64,000 nucleotides of DNA from Lachnospiraceae bacterium (GCA_021199655.1 JAJQHQ010000052.1:58274-122273), one strand, 5' to 3'; numbered from the stretch's first letter, positions 18,401-27,623 are shown. The notes: generated by a model from the letters alone, not told the origin. Made by a program: numbers and translations.

Positions 18401-21400
18401 CCGGCTTCCAGGCTGGTAAAGCAGTAGCTTCCGTCCTTTCCGGTAGTAACACCCGAGACCTCATCCCCCAACACATCATACGCCGTGTAGAGTTTTACTC
18501 CGTTGACGGTCAGCACAGATTTTTTCGAAGGATCGTTCCCGGATGCGTTTGTCCGGTAAAGCTTTGCTGTCACGCCGGAAAGCAGAGTTTCCGAATCGGA
18601 ACGGATGCCATCGTTGTCCGCATCCAGCCACGCGACGCCGCTCACATTGCGCTCCACCACCTGCGTCGATACCAGCACACTGGTAACGGATGCAGACTGA
18701 TTGGCGCCATATTCATAAAACTTGTTACAGTAGATGTCCCCCGGCTCGTTGCCATCCGTTGTTACCGAAAGCGTAAAGGAAAGGCTTTCCTTTGAAGCCA
18801 GAGTGCCAAGGTCAAAATAAAATGCAGTCATGTCCTCATAGCCGGAAGTGTTGATCGTTACCGTGTAGTTTTCCCGGTCAACACTCGCCTGCCCCATCAG
18901 GTCTTTCCAGGAGCTGACGGCACTGCTCCCCTGCGAAACAAGGCTGGAAGCCGATTCCCCCACAGTCCCTGTCGTCACATAAAACGCCATGCTGTCCACA
19001 TCACTTTCAAAAGATGTTTTCGCAGAGGAAAAATCGATCGAGATCGAATCCACCTGATACGTCCCTGAAAAATCAGACCCCATCGAATCCCCGTCAGATG
19101 GCAGGACATCTGCAAGCCGTGTAGATTTCTGGGCTTCATCGGATTCATTGGCAAACAGGAACGTCCAGGAAAAGCTGCCGTCCTGTTCAATCAGGCGCGG
19201 GTCTGCCTGTTTGGAGATGCTGATCGCCATCAGCTTTACGATCACAAGGCCAACGGAGCTATAGTTTCCAAACCCTGCAGTCTTTCGCCGGTTATCTCTG
19301 GTACTTGCAATCGTAGCCGAAACCGAGAGTGACTGGTTATTTACCACATCATCCATCGTGCCCGCATGTCCGATCGTGCAGGAAAACATGATCGTATCCA
19401 GCGTCTCCCCGACCGTCACATCCGCGAGCGTGTAGATGAGTGTTACCGTACCGTCGTCATTCGTTTCAATCTCCGGTGCGACCGCCTCTCCGCCCCAGTA
19501 CGAGCTGCCTTCATCATAAGTCAGGTCTTCCGGCAGGGTCACTTTCACCACAGCCGTTGACTTTCCGGAAGTCGCCCCACTCCCTGTAGAAGAATTGCCC
19601 TGTACTTCCAGATAAGGCTGCACGGAATACGTTACCGTCCGTTCCCCGGCATCCATATCGTACACGGCTTTTTCTTCCCCATTTGAGCCGGTATCCGCGA
19701 TGCTGATATCCACGGTCGCTTTCTCGCCGCAGATCAGCAGGCTCGTACCGGCATACGGGCCGCTGCGGTGCGTCCCGGAAATAATATTCCCGTCCTCGTC
19801 ATACTCTGTTTTTACGTAATAAGCATCAGTCGTCCCGGTCTTTCCCATTGCTGCGTACGCGTCGATGCTGCAATACGCGGAATACAGGTCGTACTTTTGG
19901 ATCATATCTATATCCAGGAGATATTCCGAACCGGAACCTGCGGTCATCGGGTCTACATCCGAATAAGCGCCCCAGCCCTCCGACACGGCAGCATAGGTCT
20001 CCCCGATCGCAGCGGTATCTTTCACAAGCAGGTCGATCCCATAATATTCCTGCTGCCCAGGGCCGGAAACGGAAATATCATTGATCCAGAGCATCCCCAC
20101 ACAGACATACCCTGCCGCTTCCAGAGCATCCAGATCAGAGAAGAAATGCAGGCTGCTGTCATTCATTAAGGTGTCGCTCATTTCCTGCACGCTCGACCAG
20201 TTGAGCGTCCTCCCGACAAAATAAGCGGTGAATGTTCCCCGGGCAATACGCCCATGTGCGGAATAATACTGGCTGGTCCGATCCACCTCAAAAGCATCCG
20301 CGTCCCATTTTAGCAGGCCGATCTTTGTCTCCACGGCTTCATCCGTAGTGGTCGCGATCACCTGCCAGAGGCGGACAGAAGCTGTGCGGTAGCTTGCGGC
20401 ATCACCGGATGATCTGGTAGTCCCCAGCTGATTGTCTACATCCGAAAAAAGCGCAGCCTGAGTGTCCGTAAAATTCGTACAGGTGTTGAGAGAACCCGCA
20501 GGAAGCAGCGTATAGGTATTGGAAAATGAACTTGTGGTATCATATGCCGTACCGTTCACTGCAAAATTGTCGGCGGTCACTTTAAAATAAACATTCGTGA
20601 TCTCCCCGATCTCTCCGTAAGGGAACTGCATGACCGCCTGTATCGAGCCGGCAGAAAGGCAGGCCTGATTTGCTTTGTAGGTCGAACCGCCTGAAGTCTG
20701 TGTGGTCCAGGAACAGTCAAGCGTCGGGAAAATATAATTTTCCGTATCCACACTGTAATCCCTGATCGTCACGTGGTAAGTGAGCGGATCATCCGCATCC
20801 TGTGTGATCGACCAGTCCCCGCCGTCATAGCAGGCATCATAAATAGAGGAATAAGAGCATCCAAGTACGTTAAACGGAGCAGCATTATAAGCAAATCCCA
20901 TAAAGCGTACAAACTGTCTGCCCCATTCTCCATACGAAGAACTGCGGACGTTTTCATCATAATCCCACAGCACCGGCGTATACCCGGTCTGATCACTTAA
21001 AAGGGCACCGGAAGCGTTCATGGAATATTCATTCAGGGTAATATCAAATGTAATTTCACCGGACTGGAATTCCAGCCCTTTGAGGCCTTTCTCCACCGAA
21101 TCATTTTCCATCAGGACCGTGATCCCGTATCCCTCCATCCTGCCGCGGACCTTTGAGACATTGCTCACCATATCCTGTGCCGCATTTTCATTCCCGGTGG
21201 AAAGATCATATTCCCCATAAACATTCATATCCACAGCCTGCCTGATCTGAACCTTGTACTTTGCGGCTGCGGAAACAGTCACGGCATCCGGCGTTACGGA
21301 TACTTTCTGAGTCTCTTTATTGCCCTTCATCCATAAGGTAAACGAAGGCTGAATCACAGTTCCGTTCGGCGCCGCGCCGACATACAGCCCGACAGAGAGC

Positions 21401-22422
21401 GTCCCTGCCCCCGGGATCGCCATGGAAGCGGCATTCGTCAGCTCCCGGTATCCGGTAAGGACCTGTTTCACCACATCCTCCGCGTCATCATAGCTTGTGC
21501 CGGTCGTCCCATCCGCAAAATAATAGGTCAGTCTGGGATCTACCATCCAGTTCATGGCGTCCATGTTGAAGATCGCAATGTTCGGAGAGCAGGGCAGAAC
21601 AAACTCAACATATAACGTGCCGGAATCCACTGACACCTTCTCATCCGCGAGTGCCGTTGTATAGGAAAGCGTATAAGAAACATAATCAAACGACCTCACG
21701 ATCCGGTTGTCATCATTGCTGTCGTCACCGGCTTCATCATCACTGTCGAATGGCGCCGTGCCGTCCACGATACTGGTCACGGAAAGGCCGCCCACATAGC
21801 AGTCTCCGCCATCCGGATCAGCGTCTTCCGTTTCAGTCTCTGTCTCACTTTCGCCTGCGGTCAGCAGAGTGTTTTCCGCCTCCGCTTCGCTTACATCTCC
21901 GCCTGCTTCCGAGGTCAGGGAAATTCCCAATTCTGTTTCCGCAGCGGTCCCCGTTTCTGAAAGACCTGCAAGTGTCACTTCCTGACCTGTCTGCTCTGTT
22001 CCCGCTGCATCTGTCGTCCCCGATGTTCCTGCATTCATTCCGTTCATCGTTCCCGATGATTCTGTGGCTGCTCCATTCGTTGCCTCCGACGATTCCGTTC
22101 CGTCCGCTGCAGCGGTCCCGGCTTCCGAATGTACTGCCTCAGCCTCTGTCACTTCCGTTGCCTCTCCGGTCTGAGAATCGGCCGAAACAACCGTATCTGA
22201 GCCGCCCTCTTCGGCTGCATCATCTTCCCCGGCACCGGCACAGTCACCCTCCGGATAAACCAGATCAGTATCATACGATACGATGCTTTCAGAGCTGACA
22301 GCGCTTACACCATCCGAAGCACTGACAGTTCCCGTGGAACCAATGCTGCACGCAAAAAGTGTAAAAGCAAGCGTCCCCGCCATTACGCGTTTAAAAATCT
22401 TCTTTCTTATCAGTTTATGCAT
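15493..22422 (-). CDS. Large wall-anchored Cna_B-repeat surface protein
   Basis: It has 2309 residues. A signal peptide (about 1-36) is followed by an acidic Ser/Thr/Glu-rich stretch to about 200 and a long extracellular beta-rich region. Then come a DUF11-like part (about 1090-1250), an SdrD_B-type domain (about 1255-1390, GVAWLDADNDGIRSDSE) and a SpaA-like prealbumin domain (about 1410-1510). Seven Cna_B repeats of about 97 residues (about 1550-2235) follow, each with a core like KTWDDAEDQDGVRPDEV. A (TE/SE)n stalk precedes the sorting signal TPQTG at 2271-2275, a hydrophobic helix and a Arg-rich tail. Cna_B domains often carry internal isopeptide bonds. The likely role is adhesion. No sortase gene is in the window. 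It is transcribed alone, convergent with the purF-like gene. Confidence 0.88.
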   Translation of the reverse strand: MHKLIRKKIFKRVMAGTLAFTLFACSIGSTGTVSASDGVSAVSSESIVSYDTDLVYPEGDCAGAGEDDAAEEGGSDTVVSADSQTGEATEVTEAEAVHSEAGTAAADGTESSEATNGAATESSGTMNGMNAGTSGTTDAAGTEQTGQEVTLAGLSETGTAAETELGISLTSEAGGDVSEAEAENTLLTAGESETETETEDADPDGGDCYVGGLSVTSIVDGTAPFDSDDEAGDDSNDDNRIVRSFDYVSYTLSYTTALADEKVSVDSGTLYVEFVLPCSPNIAIFNMDAMNWMVDPRLTYYFADGTTGTSYDDAEDVVKQVLTGYRELTNAASMAIPGAGTLSVGLYVGAAPNGTVIQPSFTLWMKGNKETQKVSVTPDAVTVSAAAKYKVQIRQAVDMNVYGEYDLSTGNENAAQDMVSNVSKVRGRMEGYGITVLMENDSVEKGLKGLEFQSGEITFDITLNEYSMNASGALLSDQTGYTPVLWDYDENVRSSSYGEWGRQFVRFMGFAYNAAPFNVLGCSYSSIYDACYDGGDWSITQDADDPLTYHVTIRDYSVDTENYIFPTLDCSWTTQTSGGSTYKANQACLSAGSIQAVMQFPYGEIGEITNVYFKVTADNFAVNGTAYDTTSSFSNTYTLLPAGSLNTCTNFTDTQAALFSDVDNQLGTTRSSGDAASYRTASVRLWQVIATTTDEAVETKIGLLKWDADAFEVDRTSQYYSAHGRIARGTFTAYFVGRTLNWSSVQEMSDTLMNDSSLHFFSDLDALEAAGYVCVGMLWINDISVSGPGQQEYYGIDLLVKDTAAIGETYAAVSEGWGAYSDVDPMTAGSGSEYLLDIDMIQKYDLYSAYCSIDAYAAMGKTGTTDAYYVKTEYDEDGNIISGTHRSGPYAGTSLLICGEKATVDISIADTGSNGEEKAVYDMDAGERTVTYSVQPYLEVQGNSSTGSGATSGKSTAVVKVTLPEDLTYDEGSSYWGGEAVAPEIETNDDGTVTLIYTLADVTVGETLDTIMFSCTIGHAGTMDDVVNNQSLSVSATIASTRDNRRKTAGFGNYSSVGLVIVKLMAISISKQADPRLIEQDGSFSWTFLFANESDEAQKSTRLADVLPSDGDSMGSDFSGTYQVDSISIDFSSAKTSFESDVDSMAFYVTTGTVGESASSLVSQGSSAVSSWKDLMGQASVDRENYTVTINTSGYEDMTAFYFDLGTLASKESLSFTLSVTTDGNEPGDIYCNKFYEYGANQSASVTSVLVSTQVVERNVSGVAWLDADNDGIRSDSETLLSGVTAKLYRTNASGNDPSKKSVLTVNGVKLYTAYDVLGDEVSGVTTGKDGSYCFTSLEAGTYYVVFSGMDGYGLTVQDAGEDDTVDSDATASVNSDSSGIEYAYISDLVLPVLEEMFNYLYESAHNDAGFISLTSGLTIRKVAEGTSVGLVGAIFVLKNPDGNYLTFADSSYSGTREKVNADCYLTTGTDGAVTIDGLTYGTYTLSEYQAPDGYQLSKETWKIKVQGRTAESGWESYVTVDGEILDGNSLDGNSLNGELVVEDVSETTTVTVTKAWKDNSNQDGLRTDVTLTLTGTVTTDTGGMETVVTKTGSIRANASKQEYTFTKLPVYSSGLEVTYTVTEEAVAGYETSYSALDGDWESGYSMVVTNTHTTETTEYSVVKVWDDDGNRDGVRPETIEVKLIGSDGSERVAKLAEDAGWTHTFSDLPVYWQEGTAIKYTLEESPVSDYVREVSDADSSNQFTVTNTHEIATVDIPVEKIWDDSDDQDGVRADSITVILTGSDGSIREAVLTEESDWKYTYNDLPVYFCEGVAISYSLQEKAVDGYSDEVQVGEDGCSYIVTNNHIPAVTDLVIVKNWDDADNQDGIRPGSIHVVLNGTDGNTYEADLTKENGYSYLFSGLPVYYDHGTIVEYSVSEDAVDGYQTKITVDNSGYIFTVTNTHEPETISVPVIKTWDDNDDQDGLRPASVSVTLTGSNGLSYEAELTSENGWKYTFEGVFVYYSEGETVEYTLTEATVDGYLTEIVRGEDGYSFAVTNTHEPAVTEVNVKKIWEDDENRDGIRADFLHVTLTGSDGSTYETNLTEDSGWAAVFTNLPVYFNHGEQITYTAAEDSTLGYDAELTTNEDGYRFTFTNTHETAKTNVTVTKTWDDAEDQDGVRPDEVEVILTGSDGSRYSAVLTEESGWSYTFENLPVYWNCGDTIAYSLQETAVDGYESVVLTGEDPYAFILTNTHIPETESESETEAETETETETETESETPAGTSGSTDTPQTGDNSPLLFWMGIAWTGLLGMGGSLLLMRRRRRRAE

Positions 22423-22809
22423 TTTTCTTTCCTTTCATTTATTTAGAATATTAGAATTGTATCGCTGCGCATCATTTCCGGCATCCTCCGGCCGGAAACA
22501 GCGGCTGTCATATTTACATTGGGATCACCTTCCTTTACAGTGGGCGCACAGGCCGAATCAGGATCGTCATTATTTGTCCATAAGGGGAATCAAAAGAGTA
22601 TTTTCCGACGTTCTGTCGTTTTTCTTACGTAGAAATGTTGCTGTACATTTACAATCAGCAATTTACTACATTCTATCATGGCATTCTCATAAATGCAAGC
22701 TTTTTCTCTTATTATTTTTAGTTTGCCGTTATCTTTTCCTGACAGGATATCTATCATTTTTCACAAAATTTCATTCTCTTTTTCTACATCCGATTTCTCC
22801 GATTGCGTC
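22423..22809. other. Leader and upstream region of the surface protein; no gene seen
   Basis: The noncoding stretch holds the surface protein's ribosome site (GAAAGGAAAG on the minus strand) and a long AT-rich upstream region with a small hairpin near 22607-22619. I found no convincing promoter for the surface protein and no open frame resembling a known family. Confidence 0.5.
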
Positions 22810-22837
22810 TTGACTTTTTCTGAAAACCCTGTATCAT
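22810..22837 (+). promoter_or_regulatory. Predicted promoter of the second nrdD
   Basis: TTGACT (22810-22815) and TATCAT (22832-22837) are 16 bp apart, about 210 bp before the nrdD start. Two NrdR-like boxes begin just after the -10 element. Confidence 0.6.
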
Positions 22838-22844
22838 GGAACGT

Positions 22845-22892
22845 GCGCAATATCTGGTGCGGTTCAACCATATATCACACCATATGATGTGT
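22845..22892 (+). promoter_or_regulatory. Tandem NrdR boxes in front of nrdD
   Basis: GCGCAATATCTGGTGC (22845-22860) and ACACCATATGATGTGT (22877-22892) both fit the imperfect palindrome ACACWATATWTWGTGT recognised by NrdR, the second very well. The 16-bp spacing puts the box starts 32 bp apart, three helical turns, the known arrangement for cooperative NrdR binding. Lying over the transcription start, they fit repression by NrdR when dATP is high. Confidence 0.75.
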
Positions 22893-23048
22893 CATATGTT
22901 CCATAGTATAAGTTTACAATCGATCGTGCAGCTGCCCCCCGGGTAAAAGTTTTTGCCCCGTCTGGCTGGTTTTTGCGCTTTTCACAGGCCAAAACAGTCA
23001 TAACTGCGGGCTGCACGGATTGGTTCCGACGAAATGGAGAGAATAAAA

Positions 23049-25238
23049 ATGAGTGAAGCTACAAGAGCAAACGTTATCAAGCGCAGCGGCGAAGAAGTGG
23101 CCTTTGACAAGTCAAAGATCGAAAACGCAGTACGTAAGGCGAATAACAGCGTAGAAAAGATTCACCGCTTAAGCGACTTTCAGATCACGGCAGTAGCGGA
23201 TACGATCGAGAGACAGGCAGTGGAGTCTTCCCATGCGCTGAATGTCGAGGACATCCAGGATCTGGTCGAGACGGGCATCATGGAGATGCGCGGCTACGAG
23301 GTGGCGCAAAGATATGTGCGCTACCGCTATAAACGCGAGCTTTCCCGCAAGACCAATACCACGGACAACAGCATCCTGTCGCTGCTGGATCAGATCAATG
23401 AGAACGCGAAGCAGGAAAACTCCAATAAGAACCCGACCATCAATTCGACGCAGCGCGACTACATGGCGGGCGAGGTCAGCAAGGATCTGACGATGCGTGT
23501 GCTGCTGCCGGAGGAGATCGTGCAGGCGCACGAAGAAGGCATCATCCATTTTCACGACGCGGACTATTACGCGCAGCGGGAGCACAACTGCGACCTGATC
23601 AATCTGGAGGACATGCTGCAGAACGGCACGGTGATCAGCGAGACAATGATCGAGAAGCCGCACAGCTTTTTTACCGCTTGCAATGTGACGACACAGATTG
23701 TCGCACAGGTAGCGAGCAATCAGTACGGCGGCCAGTCTTTTTCTCTGGCGCATCTGGCTCCGTTCGTGGACATCAGCCGTCAGAAGCTGCGCGGCAAGGT
23801 CATCGAAGAGCGGGAAGCCTGCAGCGAATCTCTGGATGAAGATATTATTTCCATGGTGACGGAACGCCGCTTAAAGGATGAGATCACGAGCGGCATCCAG
23901 ACCATTCAGTACCAGCTCATCACCCTGATGACCTGCAACGGACAGGCTCCGTTTGTGACGATGTTCATGTATCTCGATGAAGTACCGGAAGGGCGGACGC
24001 GCGACGACCTTGCTCTGATCATCGAGGAAGTGATGCGTCAGCGGATGCAGGGCGTCAAAAATGAGAGTGGCGCGTGGATCACACCGGCGTTCCCGAAGCT
24101 GATCTACGTGCTTGACGAGGACAATATCACCGAGGATTCCAAATACTGGTACCTGACCGAGCTCGCCGCCGAATGCACGGCGAAGCGCATGGTGCCGGAC
24201 TACATCTCCGCGAAGATGATGAAAAAGCTGAAACGCGGCAATGTCTACACCTGCATGGGATGCCGCTCCTTCCTCACTGTGGAGGACAGCCAGCGGAATC
24301 CGGACGGGAGCCACAAGTTCTACGGCCGCTTCAATCAGGGCGTCGTCACCATCAATCTGGTAGACGTAGCCTGCTCCTCCGAAGGCGATATGGATAAGTT
24401 CTGGAAAATCCTCGATGAACGTCTGGAGCTCTGCCACCGCGCTCTGCGCTGCCGCCACGAGCGCCTTCTCGGCACCGTGTCCGACGTGGCGCCGATCCTC
24501 TGGCAGCACGGCGCGCTTGCACGCCTGAAAAAGGGTGAGACGATTGACAAGCTTCTTTATAATGGGTATTCAACGATTTCCCTGGGCTACGCGGGACTCT
24601 ATGAGATGTGTGTGCGCATGCTCGGCAAATCCCACACCGACCCGGAGGCACGCCCGTTCGCGATGGCGGTCATGCAGCGCCTGAACGACAAATGTGCCGA
24701 ATGGAAAGCCGCGGAGAACATCAGCTACTCCGTCTACGGCACACCGATGGAGTCCACGACCTACCGTTTTGCGAAGCTTCTGAAAAAGCGTTTCGGCATC
24801 ATTCCGGGTGTGACCGATAAAAACTACATTACAAACAGCTACCACGTCCACGTGACGGAGGAGATCGACGCCTTCAGCAAGCTGAGCTTCGAGGCTCCAT
24901 TCCAGGAGCTCTCCCCGGGCGGCGCGATCAGCTACGTGGAAGTACCGAACATGCAGAACAACATCCCGGCAGTGCTCTCCGTGATGAAGTTTATCTACGA
25001 CAACATCATGTACGCAGAGCTAAACACCAAGAGCGACTACTGCAACTGCTGCGGCTACAACGGCGAGATCCAGATCGTCGAGGATGAAGCCGGCAAGCTC
25101 GTCTGGGAATGCCCGAACTGCGGCAACCGCGACCAGGACAAGATGAGCGTTGCCCGCCGTACCTGCGGCTACATCGGCACCCAGTTCTGGAATCAGGGAC
25201 GCACACAGGAGATCAAGGACCGCGTGTTGCATCTGTAA
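23049..25238 (+). CDS. nrdD: Anaerobic ribonucleoside-triphosphate reductase, canonical formate type
   Basis: The second class III reductase, 729 residues. I chose the ATG at 23049 (MSEATRANVIKRSGE) because GGAGAG lies seven bases upstream; an ATG five codons earlier overlaps that site. An ATP-cone covers about residues 1-95. The active-site segment is CMGCRSFL, with the Met-x-Cys pair of the formate-using NrdD1 type. The zinc site is two Cys pairs (CNCCG and CPNCG). The glycyl radical is G707 in RRTCGYIG, 22 residues from the end. Its activase nrdG (40731) is now 15.5 kb away because the Tn7-like element lies between them. The two NrdD proteins differ clearly, so this is not a recent duplication. 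Confidence 0.96.
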   Translation: MSEATRANVIKRSGEEVAFDKSKIENAVRKANNSVEKIHRLSDFQITAVADTIERQAVESSHALNVEDIQDLVETGIMEMRGYEVAQRYVRYRYKRELSRKTNTTDNSILSLLDQINENAKQENSNKNPTINSTQRDYMAGEVSKDLTMRVLLPEEIVQAHEEGIIHFHDADYYAQREHNCDLINLEDMLQNGTVISETMIEKPHSFFTACNVTTQIVAQVASNQYGGQSFSLAHLAPFVDISRQKLRGKVIEEREACSESLDEDIISMVTERRLKDEITSGIQTIQYQLITLMTCNGQAPFVTMFMYLDEVPEGRTRDDLALIIEEVMRQRMQGVKNESGAWITPAFPKLIYVLDEDNITEDSKYWYLTELAAECTAKRMVPDYISAKMMKKLKRGNVYTCMGCRSFLTVEDSQRNPDGSHKFYGRFNQGVVTINLVDVACSSEGDMDKFWKILDERLELCHRALRCRHERLLGTVSDVAPILWQHGALARLKKGETIDKLLYNGYSTISLGYAGLYEMCVRMLGKSHTDPEARPFAMAVMQRLNDKCAEWKAAENISYSVYGTPMESTTYRFAKLLKKRFGIIPGVTDKNYITNSYHVHVTEEIDAFSKLSFEAPFQELSPGGAISYVEVPNMQNNIPAVLSVMKFIYDNIMYAELNTKSDYCNCCGYNGEIQIVEDEAGKLVWECPNCGNRDQDKMSVARRTCGYIGTQFWNQGRTQEIKDRVLHL

Positions 25239-25255
25239 CTTTGATGTAACTATTC

Positions 25256-25522
25256 TGAAAAATTACATCGCAACAGTCGGTATGACATCGCAACAATCGG
25301 TATAATTGTTTTTTCTTTTACCAAAAAATACATCGCAACAATCGGTATATTTCAAAAAAACTGATAAAATGGGCGTTTTCCTTTACTGGAGAACGCTTAT
25401 TTTGTACAATCAGGAATTACATCGCAACAGTCGGTATATATTCCATTGAGAAATTACATTTCAACTGAGAAATTACATTTCAACAGCTGGTAAAATATGA
25501 AAAATTACATTGTTACCGTCGA
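25256..25522. repeat. Left end of Tn7-like element with TnsB-type binding sites
   Basis: Four near-identical 20-mers TACATCGCAACARTCGGTAT lie at 25264-25283, 25284-25303, 25329-25348 and 25418-25437. Degenerate versions follow at about 25455, 25474-25493 and 25506-25522. All point the same way, as TnsB sites do at a Tn7 left end. Confidence 0.88.
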
Positions 25523-25544
25523 AAAAACATAAAACTCAATCAGT

Positions 25545-26257
25545 ACCACCGGCTAAGCCGGTGGTTTGATTTCCGCCCTATAAGGGCTCGTTCCCGGCAC
25601 AAGGGTCTAAAGACCCATCGAATAGTTCGCCAGCCGCAACATCAGTTACTTGCTAAGCCCCCTGGGCTTATTTTTTATTGCTTTTGATTACCGGCTCACC
25701 CGTAAACGGGTCAATGTACTCTTTTAAAGACATCTGATCATATTCCAAATCTTCTTTCAGCTGATTTCGAATATACTCTTCAATCTTTTTTGCATCTTTC
25801 CCTACAGTGTCTACATAATAACCTCTGCACCAGAAATGCCTATTTCCATACTTATATTTGAGATTTGCATGCCGTTCAAATATCATAAGCGTGCTTTTAC
25901 CTTTTAAGTACCCTACAAATTCTGATACACTCATCTTAGGCGGAATCTCTACTAACATATGAACATGATCTGGACATATCTCCGCTTCGATAATGTTTAC
26001 CTCTTTGCGCTTACATAGCATACTTATAATATTGGCAATATCCTGCCTCAATTCACCATATATTATTTTCCTTCTAAATTTCGGTGCAAAGACGATATGG
26101 TACTTACAATTCCATGTAGTATGTGATAAAGTATTATTGTCCATTTGGACTACCTCCTTTGATTAATAAAACGGTTGGCGAACCTGTTTTTATTATATCA
26201 TTGGAGGTTTCTTACACATCGCTGAAGCTATTCCAACCACCCGCATAGCAGGTGGTT
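25545..26257 (-). mobile_element. IS200-like insertion sequence
   Basis: A short single-gene element. It is bounded by a perfect 10-bp hairpin ACCACCGGCT/AGCCGGTGGT (25545-25565) and a second hairpin AACCACC/GGTGGTT (26235-26257). Such imperfect subterminal hairpins, rather than inverted repeats, are the recognition structures of Y1 HUH transposases. It lies inside the left part of the Tn7-like element, so it is either cargo or a later arrival. Confidence 0.75.
25668..26144 (-). CDS. tnpA: IS200/IS605 family transposase TnpA (Y1 HUH)
   Basis: 158 residues. It matches the REP/IS200 Y1 transposase family: an N-terminal HTTWNCKYHIVFAPKFRRK, the HUH metal motif in CPDHVHMLVEIPP, and the catalytic tyrosine region KKIEEYIRNQ on the C-terminal helix. 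The enzyme cuts and joins single-stranded DNA at hairpin-marked ends. The length is normal and the frame intact, so it may be active. There is no tnpB partner in this copy. A ribosome site (AAAGGAGG) lies eleven bases before the start. Confidence 0.93.
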   Translation of the reverse strand: MDNNTLSHTTWNCKYHIVFAPKFRRKIIYGELRQDIANIISMLCKRKEVNIIEAEICPDHVHMLVEIPPKMSVSEFVGYLKGKSTLMIFERHANLKYKYGNRHFWCRGYYVDTVGKDAKKIEEYIRNQLKEDLEYDQMSLKEYIDPFTGEPVIKSNKK

Positions 26258-26337
26258 TATTTGTTCTCCAAAGCTCCGTTTTTCGGAACGACGAAAAACT
26301 CCACAATGGAGAACAGGGCCATGCCCTAACAATAAAA

Positions 26338-26360
26338 CAGGCAGCCGCAGCAGCTGCCTG
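26338..26360 (-). terminator. Intrinsic terminator of the surface operon
   Basis: An 8-bp stem CAGGCAGC/GCTGCCTG (26338-26345 with 26353-26360), read on the minus strand, is followed by TTTTATTGTT. It lies 21 bases after the last gene of the operon. Confidence 0.75.
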
Positions 26361-26381
26361 TAATTCTTCGTAGTTATAAAA

Positions 26382-27614
26382 TCACCTGTATTTTCTTCTG
26401 CGTGACGCTCCAGCAGACAAGATAACAAAACCACTGAGCAGCAGCAGGATCATCCATTGCCCCAGAGGGGTATCGTCGCCTGTTTGTACACTGCCTGCCT
26501 CCGTTTCTGTCTCTGTTTCCGTCGATGCTATCTCTGCCGCAGTTTCATTCTGAGAAGCTGTTTCGCTCTGCGCAGCCGTTTTACTTTCAGTTTCCGTATC
26601 ACTCTGCGCCGTGGTCTCGCTCTCGGTTTCTGTTTCGCTCTGTGCGGATGTTTCGCTCTCAGTTTCTGTATCGTTTTGCGCCGTGGTCTCACTTTCCGCA
26701 GTTGTTTCGCTCTGCGCAGTCGTATCGCTCTGGGCTGCCGTTTCGCTCTCGTTTTCCGTCCCGCCGGAAGACTGCCCGATTGCCTCCCAGGCAACCGCTA
26801 CGGGCGAAAGGCCGGTCACCGTGATCTGGATTCCGTCAGCCGTCTTCGTGGCTTCCAGGTTCTCCGTATCCCCCGGTGTCTTGCCGAGCGCGGTGGAAGT
26901 AAACATATGGGTCACGGCAAAGTTGTGGGTATCCATGCCCGTATCCTCCGGATAGGGCAGGACGACCGTCAGACCGTTTTTGGGGAAGCTGTCTTCCGAA
27001 GCTTTCTCCCACGTCTTCCCGCCGTCAAAGCTGACGACCAGCGTCACATCGTAAATCGCCATGTTCTTTTCCGGATAGCCGCTGTATGCCGCCAGGATCG
27101 TCTTCAATGCCGCCTCAATCTTTTCCACCGTGTCCAGTTCGGAATCATCCTTTAACGCTTCCGGCACATCGGTCAGGCCACCGACCTCTATCGCAGCTTT
27201 ATAGATCGCGTCCTCATAAGGCAGCTCCTGCTCCGGGATGTCGTACAATATACCGCTGACCTTCAGCGTCACAACCGTAAGCTCCGCCGCCTCATAAATC
27301 CCACTGAGCGTCAGGGTGTCCTCTGAAAAAGATTCCGTCACGTCTTTCCCGTCAAGGAGGATTTTCGATATCAGGTATCCGTCTGCCGCTTTGACTGTAA
27401 GCGTGAACTCTTCCAGGCGCGGGACCTCGAAGGAAGTCCCGGCTTCGCCGTTATAGGAAACCGCCGCATTCTCTGCCGACACGGTAAGCGTATGGGTGGA
27501 AGGGACCACCGTCGTGATCACGGTACTGCCCGCCGAATCCCCGGCGGCAAAAACGGTCATCGGGCAAGATAACAGCAGGCACAGTGCCAGCAGGAAACTT
27601 GTTATCTTCCTCAT
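26382..27614 (-). CDS. LPXTG-type wall-anchored protein with Glu/Thr/Ser stalk
   Basis: 410 residues. A signal peptide (about 1-24, ending VFAAGDS) is followed by a folded extracellular part (about 30-280). Within it, residues 50-120 resemble bacterial repeat domains with a hydrophobic/Gly-poor beta pattern (EEFTLTVKAADGYLISKILLDGKDVTESF). A low-complexity stalk of Ser/Glu/Thr/Ala (about 285-370) then leads to a sorting signal whose core is SVQTGDDTP (375-383), a hydrophobic helix and a RRRKYR tail. The leading Leu-Pro of LPXTG is replaced, so the cognate sortase may be specialised. It is the last gene of the six-gene operon, nine bases after the preceding one. It could be the wall anchor of the assembly. 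Confidence 0.78.
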   Translation of the reverse strand: MRKITSFLLALCLLLSCPMTVFAAGDSAGSTVITTVVPSTHTLTVSAENAAVSYNGEAGTSFEVPRLEEFTLTVKAADGYLISKILLDGKDVTESFSEDTLTLSGIYEAAELTVVTLKVSGILYDIPEQELPYEDAIYKAAIEVGGLTDVPEALKDDSELDTVEKIEAALKTILAAYSGYPEKNMAIYDVTLVVSFDGGKTWEKASEDSFPKNGLTVVLPYPEDTGMDTHNFAVTHMFTSTALGKTPGDTENLEATKTADGIQITVTGLSPVAVAWEAIGQSSGGTENESETAAQSDTTAQSETTAESETTAQNDTETESETSAQSETETESETTAQSDTETESKTAAQSETASQNETAAEIASTETETETEAGSVQTGDDTPLGQWMILLLLSGFVILSAGASRRRKYR

Positions 27615-27623
27615 AGTGCCTCC

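Noticed and set aside
25264..25437. Regularly repeated 20-mers that look like a CRISPR array
   Set aside because: Spacing is irregular (0 to 70 bases), spacers are short and AT-rich, inverted copies exist at the other transposon end, and no cas gene is present. They fit TnsB binding sites.
26228..26434. Small open frame between the IS200 element and the surface operon
   Set aside because: It overlaps the terminator of the surface operon and the end of the last gene, with no family features.
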